Source: Symsagittifera roscoffensis (taxonomy: Eukaryota; Xenacoelomorpha; Acoela; Convolutidae). From it: a stretch of 64,000 nt of DNA. Within the stretch, counting starts at the first letter, position 1; every line of letters starts with the position of its first letter. Location of the stretch: assembly GCF_963678635.1 (NCBI RefSeq), contig NC_087062.1:92357845-92421844 (forward strand), in the 5' to 3' direction. Positions 1-8,679 of the stretch are shown piece by piece. The position numbers and the translations under genes were made by a program. The notes under the pieces were generated by a model. That model had not been told where the DNA came from. It made no database searches and saw nothing but the letters and a program-made list of their open reading frames with translations.

Positions 1-629
1 AGTATATTCGGAATGTTATGAGTTTAGAACTTTGGTAGTATAAAATCAAGGTAATAAAAATTTAATTGATTCAATACAACAAAACAACTCGGACTTTAAT
101 GCAAATCGGTTTTACTTTGAAAAAATTTTTTATCTAACCAAATAGTTCCCCAAAAACCATCAAAATGTTTGAAGAAAAGTTAATCAAAAAATTTTCTATG
201 TTTACAAAGATTTGCTGCCATAAGAGCAAAAGAAAGTCATTTCCAAAAAGTTCTCAGTTGAAACAGGTAGCGAGTCTGAAAGAAAACCCCAGGAAGAGAA
301 ATCCAGTATTTGGTCAATGTTGGGGTACAATTTTTGAAATAGAACTGACGGCTTTCTGGAGAATTTCGACAGAAATAGTTGTAATAAAACGCATCACTCT
401 GATTAGTTCGTTTCCTCAATTTTCTAAGAAATAGTTACTTAAATACGAAAATAAGCATCTAACATAAAAAATCGTTTAAAAAACAACAAATTTTACTCTG
501 TACTGATTTTGCACATCAAAAAGGAGTTTTTTTTACTGTAAGTTACGAAGCAAAAAATCTTCCTGATAAAGTTATAGTCGCCATGAAAAAAACTACAGGA
601 GAGATAAAAAAGTTTTTTTTTGATATCCT
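1..629. other. Left flank, no recognisable gene
   Basis: This AT-rich flank precedes the first retroelement. Short open frames are present on both strands (for example 165-434 on plus), but none has a recognisable motif, splice context or repeated copy elsewhere in the window. I see no gene here. Confidence 0.5.
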
Positions 630-692
630 TCTGAATATTATTTTTCTGCTCATTTCGAATCTCAAAGTTCGTAGAAATAAAAAATATATTAA
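630..692. repeat. Left copy of the long flanking duplication of retroelement 1
   Basis: The 63 bases just outside the left LTR recur exactly at 19606-19668, just outside the right LTR. Identity extends a few bases into the LTR ends (626-694 versus 19602-19670, 69 bp). The block ends in TTAA beside the LTR. This is far longer than the 4-6 bp target duplication usual for Ty3/gypsy integrases. Confidence 0.85.
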
Positions 693-1102
693 TGAGTTAA
701 GTATGTTGTCTATAACTCATAGAGTAATTTCGGATAGGGTACACCGTCTGCTCGTCACGCTATCTTATTTTCGGCCGGATAGATTCGTGCAACTTCTTAG
801 TCTAATACCGATCCTAATCTTACTCTTATACTATCTAGTCTCAGGTTGTTTAACTAGTCTCTGCTAGGCTCAATAGATCTAGGGTATACTGGTTTATTGC
901 GGCTGCTGAAGTGCTCGGGAGAGTCCAACTATTTCCTAAGTTAAATTCAAATCTCTCTGGTGCTGAAATTACAAGTAACTTCAGCACTTACAAATAAGTG
1001 GGTTGTTAGTTAGATGGGTCATGATTGGTTAATATTAAATACTTTACATTGGTAAAATATCTAATTTATCCAATCATAAAATGTAGTTTAGATCAGGTTC
1101 CA
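693..1102 (-). repeat. 3' LTR of retroelement 1
   Basis: This 410-bp repeat is nearly identical to 19196-19605. Its plus-strand ends are TGAGTTA and GGTTCCA. It is the 3' LTR because the coding genes read leftward. It carries the same TATA-like GTATAAGAG (minus) at 823-831 as the 5' LTR. Confidence 0.93.
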
Positions 1103-1112
1103 CCCATCCGGG
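1103..1112 (-). promoter_or_regulatory. Polypurine-tract-like sequence (PPT)
   Basis: Read on minus, the bases just before the 3' LTR are CCCGGATGGG, followed by the LTR start TGGAACC. A G-rich purine stretch here is where plus-strand DNA priming is expected. The same sequence abuts the LTRs ending at 26756 and 30185. The tract is short and interrupted by a T, so the call rests mainly on position and conservation. Confidence 0.55.
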
Positions 1113-1772
1113 TTTTACAGAGTTTTTTAGAATAGTTCTTCTGCAATTCGAAGGATGGATGATGGACGTTGGTTTTTGGCGAACATCATGATTTTCTTCC
1201 GTTTCTTCTTTGTTAAAGAAGTTCCAGGAAGCTGGAGTTATAAGACGTTGTGTCTTCTAGTGACAACGACTAAGTCTTCGCAACAAACTCAAATCTGATT
1301 TCAGAATGGTTGGCTATGTCAGGTTTTTCTGTTCTGCGTGGAGAACTTCTTTTGTGTCTGATCTAGTTTGGGAATGGCGTGGAGATTGTGCGTGGAGGGG
1401 ATGCCTGGTTACTCGGATCTGTACGTATACTTGAACATCGAGGTGGTCATTGGTCTAGTTCAATGAAGTCCTTTTCTGCGAAGTCAAGTCGTACTCTAAA
1501 TCCTTTGAGTTGTGATTGTGAGTGGCATATCGATTGTGGTTGGCCATTCTCTCTCGAGTGTAGTGGGGTCGTTTTGTCTTTAGATGTTCGTCCTTGGTGT
1601 TATATTCTGATCTATGTATTGCATAATGTAATTTACATTTTATAAAACATTTATTAGTTTAATATTTTTTAATTATGATTTTAGTTAGTTGTTTTCACAA
1701 AAGCTTTTTGTTTTAGTTTGGTTATTTTGAAGAGTTACTCACCCTTGAGTAGCTCTTATTAAAAATAGAGGT

Positions 1773-1880
1773 GTGGTCACAAAGCTTGGATGTAGCGCGG
1801 TGGGTTAGGCCGGCTATAGAGCATGCTCAGGACGTCCTTCCTGGTGGGTTAGGCCAGGAGTGGGAGTATGATTTCATGCG
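1773..1880. other. Conserved GC-rich block in the 3' region with a Pol III box A-like motif
   Basis: This block is much better preserved between retroelements 1 and 2 (30843-30950) than its surroundings. On plus it contains TAGCGCGGTGGG (1793-1804), which fits the tRNA box A consensus TRGCNNAGYNGG with one mismatch, and a palindromic AGCATGCT. I see no convincing box B. It may be a captured tRNA-derived SINE head or a structured RNA element. Confidence 0.35.
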
Positions 1881-2630
1881 GTTTTTGTGAGGGGTCCTGT
1901 TATGTGACAACGTTTTTTGTTGGGTTTGTTGTGGTTTTTCTTATGTCTTGTTGGTTATGTCCTTTTTCCAAAAAGCAAATTGTTCGTGGTATGGGTTTGT
2001 CTTTCGACTTTTTTGTGTTTTATTATTTCTTTCTTAGACTTTATAATAGTCTTCAAAAGAATAAATTATTCAGTTTTAAACTGGGTTAATCCGGTTTGGG
2101 TACCGTTGGTTTCCTTTTCTTAGTCATGCTGTTATTCTATGATTTGTGGTATTTAGTAAGCTGCGTTGGTTAGTTTTGTTTAGTATATGATTCCTTTCCA
2201 ACCGGGTTAAAGGAAAGTTTGAAACATGTTATTATATGTTAGAGTTGTTGAGTGTGAAAACTTGAAACTGAAATTCATTATTTTAAACAATTCTTCGTGG
2301 GCGAGCTGTGCGAGTGTGGATAGAATTTCTGTGCGAATGAATGAAAATATCAAAAGGTTAGTACTGCATTTGCATTTTATTAATTTACTGCATAGAATTT
2401 GGAAATTTACTGCTAGTTATGGGGGAATTTTAAGTTACAAATTTTCATCATAATTAGATTTACTGCTTGTGGGGAAAATTTTAGAAATGAATTTTCTGCA
2501 TTGGTATTAAATTTATAAATTTGTAAGTGTAAGAGATTAATAGAATTTTTGAAATCTGTTTGATGAAATTTGCGATTTTTATTTGTCTTTTGTGGTTTTT
2601 GTAGGTGATTGTCGGATGAAGGCTAAAAAT

Positions 2631-2709
2631 CTAAAGAAAACATGGATAAAGTATGGTGAGTTTTTTAATATTTTAATTAGTTAGTAATATTCATTTAATT
2701 CATACTTAC
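2631..2709 (-). other. Short spliceosomal intron just after the last ORF
   Basis: On minus, the stop codon TAA (2715-2713) is followed by CAG|GTAAGTATG, a perfect 5' splice site. After a TACTAAC branch-point sequence, the polypyrimidine acceptor TTTTCTTTAG ends at 2631, giving a 79-nt intron. Retroelement 2 has the same arrangement at 31688-31770, with AAG|GTAACTATG, two AACTAAC motifs and the same acceptor. An intron two or three bases after a stop codon lies in the 3'UTR. Confidence 0.75.
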
Positions 2710-2712
2710 CTG

Positions 2713-4518
2713 TTAGTCGTCGGGGAAAAAACCGTGGGGGAAGATGTCGTGGATGAGATCGGAAGTTGTTAGTAGTTTAGCTAAGATGCGGATGATATTT
2801 TTAGTCTGAAGCAGTGGCCAAAGCAATTGAAGTGCCTTGATAGTGGTTATTTCTTCAGTGCCAACTGCAAACTCATAAGGTGTGTTTTGGATTAGATTAT
2901 ATAATTTGTGATTGAATTTAGTGTTGTGGATGAATTCTAAAATTGGGATTTCTATAGGTTGTACAAACTCGTGCGGGATAAGGAAGGGTCGGGATTCTTC
3001 GGCGTTGAAGGTCTTGGTGATGGGACAGAAGATGTACATTTGGGTTATGGGATCATAATTGCGAAGAATACCATGAAGGTTAGTATCTTTAATGCAATAT
3101 GTGAAATTTAGGAAAAATGGTGAAGTGTATTTGGAATTAATGAATTGAAAACGATGGTGTGGTTGTCTAGAGGGTGTGTGTAGGTCAAAGTGATTTTGAA
3201 TGAAGCGATAATAACTATATGTGTGGGTTTGTTTAGTGCGCAACATAATATCGTGTGAGCAGTGTAAATCTCTTTCGTGTGGTGCAAGGAAATGAAAGGT
3301 TAGTGAAAATATTTGGAAGCGTTCTTTAAAACTTTCGTATGCTTGTGTGTCTGTTAGTGCTTCTGAAATAATGTGATCAAACTTTCGGTCGAAGATGTTT
3401 AGTGTAAATATATATGGTGTCTTGATGAAAAATTTCTCAGTAATTTGTGGATTAGCGAAGCGATCGTCGTCTAAGAATTGATCTTGGTTAGCTCTGATGA
3501 TGTTGTGATCATAGTATTCGAGTGTATATTCGTTAGCTCTAGGTGCAGTGTGTGTTTTTAGTGATTTTTTATATCCAACGTAAGTAAATTGTCTAGCGGT
3601 TAGTGGTGTAGTGAGTCGATATAGCATGTCCGTATTTCGCTCTATATCGATGTGAGTGTTAGATAAAGGTAAGCAAAGAGGGTTAGTAAAATGATAATAT
3701 GAGGTCCAAGAGAGAGTGGGCATTAAAACGTATTCATCTACAAAGTTGCGTGTTTCGTTAGTGTCGTGGGGGGTGTTTAAGGTGTATTGTGGGAATGAGG
3801 GTAAGGTGATGGCTAAAAATTCTTTTGTGTTAGTATGCTTGGGGTGGTTGATGTATTCACGGGCTGTTCCTGGTTTTGCTGGGAAAGGATGGTTGGGGAA
3901 CTTTCTTTTAAAAGTGCGGTAAGCTCTATTAGTGTTGAGTGAAGTTTCAGTTGATGTGGATGATGGTGCTAATGATTCAGTATAATTTGAAGAGGGTGTA
4001 GGGGTAGGGGGGTTGGATGAATTTATTGTGGAGGAGATTTGGTTTATTGTTGGGGTATGGAGGTGGTAGGGTTGTTGTTGAAGGGTAATAAAATTATCTA
4101 GCTCTGGGGAGATTCGGGGGGTGTCTGGAGAATGAGATGATTGGTCAGAATGAAGTGAGGAGTAGGTTGGGGTAACTTGGGAAGCATAAGAGGGTGTGGA
4201 AGTGATTGGGTCAGGGTTATTGGATAATATGGGTTGAAAAGGGGGTTGAGAAAAATTAGAAGAATTATGAAAATTATTGGATGGGGATGGTTCTGAGTCG
4301 GCAAATTCATCGGGGGTTTCAATATTCGGGTTATTGAGTTGTGAGATGGAATATAAAACTGAAATGTGTGAATTAGTGTCGGAATTCATGCCTGATGTTA
4401 CATTACTAGATGGAAAATCGGGTGGCGGAAAAGCAAAAAGTGGTATTATTGGGATTGGAGAGGTAAGATTGGTTGGGTGGGAATTTGATCGGTGTAGTGA
4501 TCCAAGTTGGCGGCTCAT
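2713..4518 (-). CDS. 601-aa accessory protein (ORF D), function unknown
   Basis: I do not recognise this protein. Residues 1 to about 200 are rich in Ser, Pro, Thr and Asn and probably disordered. From about 200 on (starting near AYRTFKRKFP) it looks globular, with many aromatic residues, and ends near FPHGFFPDD. No signal peptide or membrane segment is visible. The ATG (4518-4516) overlaps the env stop in an ATGA tetranucleotide, so it could be translated by termination-reinitiation or from a spliced mRNA. A consensus 5' splice site starts three bases after the stop. The copy at 31773-33579 is frameshifted but conserves the N-terminus and most of the globular part, which supports real coding. 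A structural or regulatory accessory protein is possible, but there is no direct evidence. Confidence 0.85.
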   Translation of the reverse strand: MSRQLGSLHRSNSHPTNLTSPIPIIPLFAFPPPDFPSSNVTSGMNSDTNSHISVLYSISQLNNPNIETPDEFADSEPSPSNNFHNSSNFSQPPFQPILSNNPDPITSTPSYASQVTPTYSSLHSDQSSHSPDTPRISPELDNFITLQQQPYHLHTPTINQISSTINSSNPPTPTPSSNYTESLAPSSTSTETSLNTNRAYRTFKRKFPNHPFPAKPGTAREYINHPKHTNTKEFLAITLPSFPQYTLNTPHDTNETRNFVDEYVLMPTLSWTSYYHFTNPLCLPLSNTHIDIERNTDMLYRLTTPLTARQFTYVGYKKSLKTHTAPRANEYTLEYYDHNIIRANQDQFLDDDRFANPQITEKFFIKTPYIFTLNIFDRKFDHIISEALTDTQAYESFKERFQIFSLTFHFLAPHERDLHCSHDIMLRTKQTHTYSYYRFIQNHFDLHTPSRQPHHRFQFINSKYTSPFFLNFTYCIKDTNLHGILRNYDPITQMYIFCPITKTFNAEESRPFLIPHEFVQPIEIPILEFIHNTKFNHKLYNLIQNTPYEFAVGTEEITTIKALQLLWPLLQTKNIIRILAKLLTTSDLIHDIFPHGFFPDD

Positions 4519-7133
4519 CGTGGGCTAAAAAAATGATTATTTTGAGACTGAAAAGCGGTGGTATGGGGTTGTTCAATAATTTGTTCATAAGTATTATCAT
4601 CTTGTGACTGGTGTGTCATTATATGTTGGATGGGACTTTGTGATGTGGTGAGTCGAAAATTTGGATTATGTGTGATGGCTAAATTTCGAAAATTTCGTGG
4701 GACTAGGGATAGTGGATGGTTATTTGGTAGGGGTGGTAATTGTGGTGCCGTTGGCGTTATGTCTACATTGTTATGTTCTTCGTCGTATGTATTTTGTCGT
4801 GTTGCTATTTTTGTGTTGTATTCTTTTATTTGTGCGTCTAAAAGAATTTTGTTTATAGATGTAGAAAAGATTCCAAAAAATCCTGCAAAGAGTATGCGTG
4901 CTACGCTTGCTTGTCTGTTTACTTGTGTGTGTATAGCACATGTGTTTTAGATTCCTTTTAAAAGTGAGAAAAGAAATCCAATAAAGTTAAACATTGCGTA
5001 TAAAATAGTCAATTTTTCTAAGATGTAGTAGGGCCATCCTAGAAAATGGAGGATCTCATTTTTGAGTGTAACAAAGCTAAAAATGTTAATTGGTGATATA
5101 TCTTGGGGACGGTATTTTTCACCGTTTAGATATATATAATCTTTAATGTCTTTAAAATATCCGCTATAGTCTTGCGTGTAGATATCGGCAAATCCTGCGG
5201 TTTCTGCAAGTTTGCGTAAATTTTGGTCTATTGATTGTCTTTGTATAGTGTCCATTTGTGTTAATAATTCTTGGAATTGTTGTGTTCTAATGTGATGTTG
5301 AATATCTGATTTTGAATAGATTCCTATTGATTGTAAGTCTATATTTGGGTTTCGAGCAATAGCGCGAATGCTTTCTGGTGAAAATTTTTTGAGTGATTGC
5401 ATTAATGTGGGATATGGAGTGAGAAGATAATATTTATTTTCATCAGGGTTTAGTTGTACTACATTGTGGCTGTTTTCTGATCCACATGGGACTGCGGTAT
5501 CCCAGAAATAGGTTCTTCGTGAAAGTGTATCCACGAAATGTACTTTATTCTTATAAAAGATAGGGATTCTTTTATAACATCGTTTATCTTCAAAAACGTA
5601 TAGTGGTGATACTTTTTTAGTACAAGTATAAAACCATAAGATGTTTCCTTCATAGTCTAAAAAATTTGATCTATTTCCAGATAATAAGTATCCTGCATAG
5701 GGTATTTTTAATACTGCTAGTGCAAGTGATTGTAATATTTGTGTTCGTTCTAATTCGCATAGTTGGTGTAGTGTTTCTAATTCGGAGAGTGACATTTCTT
5801 GAAAAATTCGGCTAATTGTATAATCTAGTTTCATATCTAAATGAATATCATAGTGGATATTACCGAAATATGTAGTATTCATTAGTGATAATTCTTGTAA
5901 GCGTGTGCTTCTGGTGTCATGGGGTTTTAGATGTCCACCAGGTTGTCCGTTGCTTTTTTCAAAATTAACTGGTATATAGGATGTTCCTTCGTTTGGAGGA
6001 TGACCTGTGGCATATGGGTCAATTTTTATTTTTCCAGTGGTCATGTCGAATCCTTTTTCGTATTCAACTAATATTTCAGAGTATTGTGTTTTATGGAGTG
6101 GATTTCTATATTTACATGCAAGTTCTGTTTCTTGATATATTTGAAAACGTGTCAATTTATTTTCTATATTGTGTATGTTTCTAAAATTAGTACTTTGTTT
6201 TCGTGATGGATGTACTTGTTCATATGGAACTGATTGTATAAAGTATTTTTCGTGAAATTTTATCATACGAGCGTGTATTCTTGCTACTTGAAATGTTGTA
6301 CATGTATCTTCGGGGAACCAAACAATTGTTGCTTGTGTTCTCGTTGTAGGGTCGCAATAACCTTGATCATTTTTACAAGGTAATCGGATTCCTTGATAGA
6401 TCATTGTATTATCTGATAAATCTCGTGTTAGTTGTATTTTTTCGAGTGGTATTTTCCAATCGAAAAACATTATTTCTTGGTATCCTTTATTTTTTGTGTC
6501 TGCTTTGCAGTTTGATGGGTTATTTATACCAATGTGTGGTATCCAATGTTTATCGTGTAGGTCATAGGTTAATCGTCCGTGTGCGCCGTTATATGGGTAT
6601 TTTTCGTCTAGTTTTATATGTCCTTGGTGTCTTTCAAGTTGTGATTGATGTACAGAGTCTGAAAAAACTTGAAAGTTAACTAACTTTCTTTCGGAGTTTT
6701 TATTTTGTGTGATGTTTAGTCTAAGTAATTCATTTTTACAATCGTCGGGATTGAGATGTAAAAGACGTTCTATATTACTCTGATAGAATGATTCATGGTC
6801 AAGTCGGTTTTTGTTTCCGTTCGAGACTTGTGAACAATGTACTTTCTTTTCGGAAAATGTTGCTGTGAATTTATAACCTGTAACTGTTGTTGCTCGGGCT
6901 TTTGAATAGAGTGTTGCTATTACATTTGTGGTTTCTATAGCTTGTGGTTCTGTTTCACATTGTGATACTTGATTTATTGCATATTTATGTAGTGTTTTTT
7001 GTTCATTTTCTTCACAATCGTAATGTGTTACTAATAAATCTTGTGGTCCTGTACGAGGGGAAGGGTTTATGTTTTGATTTGAGATTACTAGAAAAAGGAG
7101 TTGGAGAAAAATTAATAATTTTAGAATATACAT
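4515..7133 (-). pseudogene. env: Env-like glycoprotein with one internal nonsense codon
   Basis: The frame starts at an ATG overlapping the end of the preceding ORF by 13 nt. It has an N-terminal signal peptide (MYILKLLIFLQLLFLVIS), a cysteine-rich ectodomain with N-glycosylation sequons, and hydrophobic segments at about residues 690-728 and shortly beyond. TAA at 4949-4947 stops it after residue 728, just past the first C-terminal hydrophobic stretch. The same frame then stays open to TGA at 4517-4515, and the aligned position in retroelement 2 is a Tyr codon, so the full frame would be 872 codons. The product would be a surface glycoprotein for entry or cell fusion. The cysteine and Tyr/Pro pattern of the second half is vaguely like chuvirus-type (gB-like, class III) glycoproteins known from some retroelements, but that affinity is only a guess. 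The stop may leave a nearly complete truncated protein. Confidence 0.8.
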
Positions 7134-8254
7134 GTGTATGATAATCCTGAGTATGGATTATAAAATGTAATGTAGCCAATTGTGTTTTTGGTATATCTGT
7201 CGTATTTGTATATTACTTCAGTAGTTATAAACGGTGGTGGTAGTGATTGAGCTGTTTTGTTAGGTGGGTTTAATGGGTAGGGATGTTGGGTAATATTGTT
7301 TAACTTAACTGTGATTTCAAACTTTAATTGTAAACTGTTTTGTTGGAGTATTTGAATATTGTGATCACGGATATCGTTGTGAATATCTTGGCGATATTGT
7401 AATCTATTAAGTGCCCAGTTATGAAGGCGGTTACTTTCTTGATGTTGTCCAAATAATGGTGGAGGTGCTGTAAATGTATTCCAATCTAATCTTAAAGGAA
7501 TATTTATTGATGATTGTTCTCGATATCTGGCGTCGAGATTATTTGGAAAATTTAAGTTAAAAGGTGGTGGTGAAATCTGGCTTATTGATGGATTTGATGG
7601 TAGTGATAATGTTTCTGGTAGTGATGAGGATGTTGTTGTATCCGTAGAAATATCTATTGGATCATTGACTAAATTTAGTTCACCTTGTGTAAATGAATGT
7701 GTTGTCCAATATGGTAGTCGTGATGCCTGGTTTGGGGGGTTAAAGGGATTTTCACGTATTTGTTCAGATGTTGGTGTTGAACCTAAGTAATCTGATGGTA
7801 GGCTTGAGGTGCTACGTTGTGAAAGAAGCGTAGGGGTTTCTGGTAATTTACCAATGGGGTTTTCTGGAGTGTTTTGTGATGGGGATTGAGGTATATCAAA
7901 ATGAACTCGGGGAGTTTGAAAATTTCTGTTTCGTCGAGGATGTATAATTTGTCTATTTATTTCGACTGTATTTTGGTTTTGACTAGGATTTCTTATTCTA
8001 CTTAGTTCTTGTGGTAGTGTTGGGTATAGGTTATATGTTGGTTCGCTTAGAGGTGCTTGTCGTTGAACTGGTTCTAGTGGTTCTGATAAACGAGCATGTC
8101 GTTCTTCAAAAGTGTATGGATTGTCTTGAAAAGAAATTCGTGTAGATGTTTGAGAATTTTGAGTAATTGAAGGTGGTGTTGGGTTATCTTGGGATGATGT
8201 CGGTGAAGACTGACTTTGTGACTGTTGGGTAGCAATTTTTGATAGAGTTTTGAA
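7121..8254 (-). CDS. 377-codon Pro/Ser/Thr-rich ORF without any ATG (ORF C)
   Basis: A single frame is open from just after TAA (8257-8255) to TAA (7123-7121). It contains no ATG, and I found no GTG, TTG or CTG codon either. The product is rich in Pro, Ser, Thr, Gln and Asn, with a basic patch (HPRRNRNF), a repeated LPET motif and a conserved RLDWNTF segment near the C-terminal third. Retroelement 2 preserves the same frame with many aligned residues (35058-35856), with one frameshift and a truncated end, and also lacks an ATG. It begins 8 nt after the stop of the upstream membrane ORF and ends overlapping env. Translation would need a non-AUG start (see 8234-8236), splicing to an upstream AUG, or reinitiation. 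Function unknown. The given start is the first sense codon, not a proven initiation site. Confidence 0.75.
   Translation of the reverse strand, partial: FKTLSKIATQQSQSQSSPTSSQDNPTPPSITQNSQTSTRISFQDNPYTFEERHARLSEPLEPVQRQAPLSEPTYNLYPTLPQELSRIRNPSQNQNTVEINRQIIHPRRNRNFQTPRVHFDIPQSPSQNTPENPIGKLPETPTLLSQRSTSSLPSDYLGSTPTSEQIRENPFNPPNQASRLPYWTTHSFTQGELNLVNDPIDISTDTTTSSSLPETLSLPSNPSISQISPPPFNLNFPNNLDARYREQSSINIPLRLDWNTFTAPPPLFGQHQESNRLHNWALNRLQYRQDIHNDIRDHNIQILQQNSLQLKFEITVKLNNITQHPYPLNPPNKTAQSLPPPFITTEVIYKYDRYTKNTIGYITFYNPYSGLSYTCIF
8234..8236 (-). promoter_or_regulatory. Candidate AUU start codon for the Met-free ORF
   Basis: The seventh codon of the open frame is ATT in the context AAAATTG, with A at -3 and G at +4, an optimal Kozak setting for a near-cognate start. 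Retroelement 2 keeps the same context at 35854-35856, also shortly after an in-frame TAA. It lies about 26 nt (20 nt in copy 2) downstream of the preceding ORF's stop. This is inference from context only. Confidence 0.3.
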
Positions 8255-8262
8255 TTATTACT

Positions 8263-8451
8263 TTAGTGAGAAAATTTGTGTTTATTATAATATTCTTCCA
8301 AAAAAAGAATTAGAAGGATTGTTGCTAGGGCAAATGTGAAGATTGCTTTCTTTATACATTTACATATGGTCAAAATGAGGGATGATAAGAATGCTATGAA
8401 AATTACAAACAATAAAATAATATCAGTTCTACTGAAAATTGTTCGTATCAT
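8263..8451 (-). CDS. 62-aa double-membrane-span protein (ORF B)
   Basis: The sequence predicts a short N-terminus, a hydrophobic helix at about residues 11-29, a CKCIK loop, a second helix at about 36-52, and an acidic then basic tail (EEYYNKHKF). This helical-hairpin size and shape is like a viroporin or small retroviral accessory membrane protein, but no specific family is recognised. Retroelement 2 keeps the whole protein (35877-36071), with identical MIRTIFSRTDI, CKCIK and EEYYNK motifs and mostly conservative replacements, which strongly supports coding. The ATG overlaps the stop of the upstream ORF as ATGA (8448-8451), suggesting coupled translation. Confidence 0.8.
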   Translation of the reverse strand: MIRTIFSRTDIILLFVIFIAFLSSLILTICKCIKKAIFTFALATILLILFLEEYYNKHKFSH

Positions 8452-8678
8452 TTAGACAAGTTGTATAAATCGTACCTGTGGATATAATCAAGGGTTTTGG
8501 AAAGTTGGAGGAATAGTTCGAGAATAGTGTAGAAAATTAAAAAAATGTTACAAAAAATGATTAGGATTATTAGAAAAGATTCAAGTATATCAAAAAGAAA
8601 TATTATAAAGGTTTCAAGTATTGTAAAAAAATGTTTAAGATTTATGAGTATTTGAGTTACTGATTGAGAGAAGAGCAT
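8448..8678 (-). CDS. 76-aa hydrophobic membrane protein (ORF A)
   Basis: This starts at an ATG about 600 nt after the Gag-Pol stop. Residues about 16-60 are almost continuously hydrophobic (Phe, Ile, Leu) with a single polar break, predicting one or two membrane helices, followed by a short charged tail. Its TGA stop overlaps the ATG of the next ORF in ATGA. The counterpart in retroelement 2 (36109-36303) has the same hydrophobic profile and position but is frameshifted near its C-terminus. Function unknown; it may act with the 62-aa protein. Confidence 0.7.
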   Translation of the reverse strand: MLFSQSVTQILINLKHFFTILETFIIFLFDILESFLIILIIFCNIFLIFYTILELFLQLSKTLDYIHRYDLYNLSK

Positions 8679-8679
8679 T

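Larger units (their letters stand above)
1103..2630 (-). other. 3' non-coding region of retroelement 1
   Basis: About 1.5 kb lies between the 3' intron and the 3' LTR with no long minus-strand ORF. It is clearly related to 30186-31687 of retroelement 2 and partly to 26757-27401. The best-conserved part is about 1773-1880. The short plus-strand frames here run antisense to the element and do not look like genes. Confidence 0.7.

Noticed and set aside
1793-1804. A functional tRNA gene
   Set aside because: Only a box A-like motif is present; no box B, anticodon arm or acceptor stem could be formed.
8254-8263. Ribosomal frameshift fusing ORF B to the Met-free ORF C
   Set aside because: The two frames do not overlap: ORF B stops at 8263 and the new frame has a TAA at 8255-8257, so no shift site can join them without stop readthrough.
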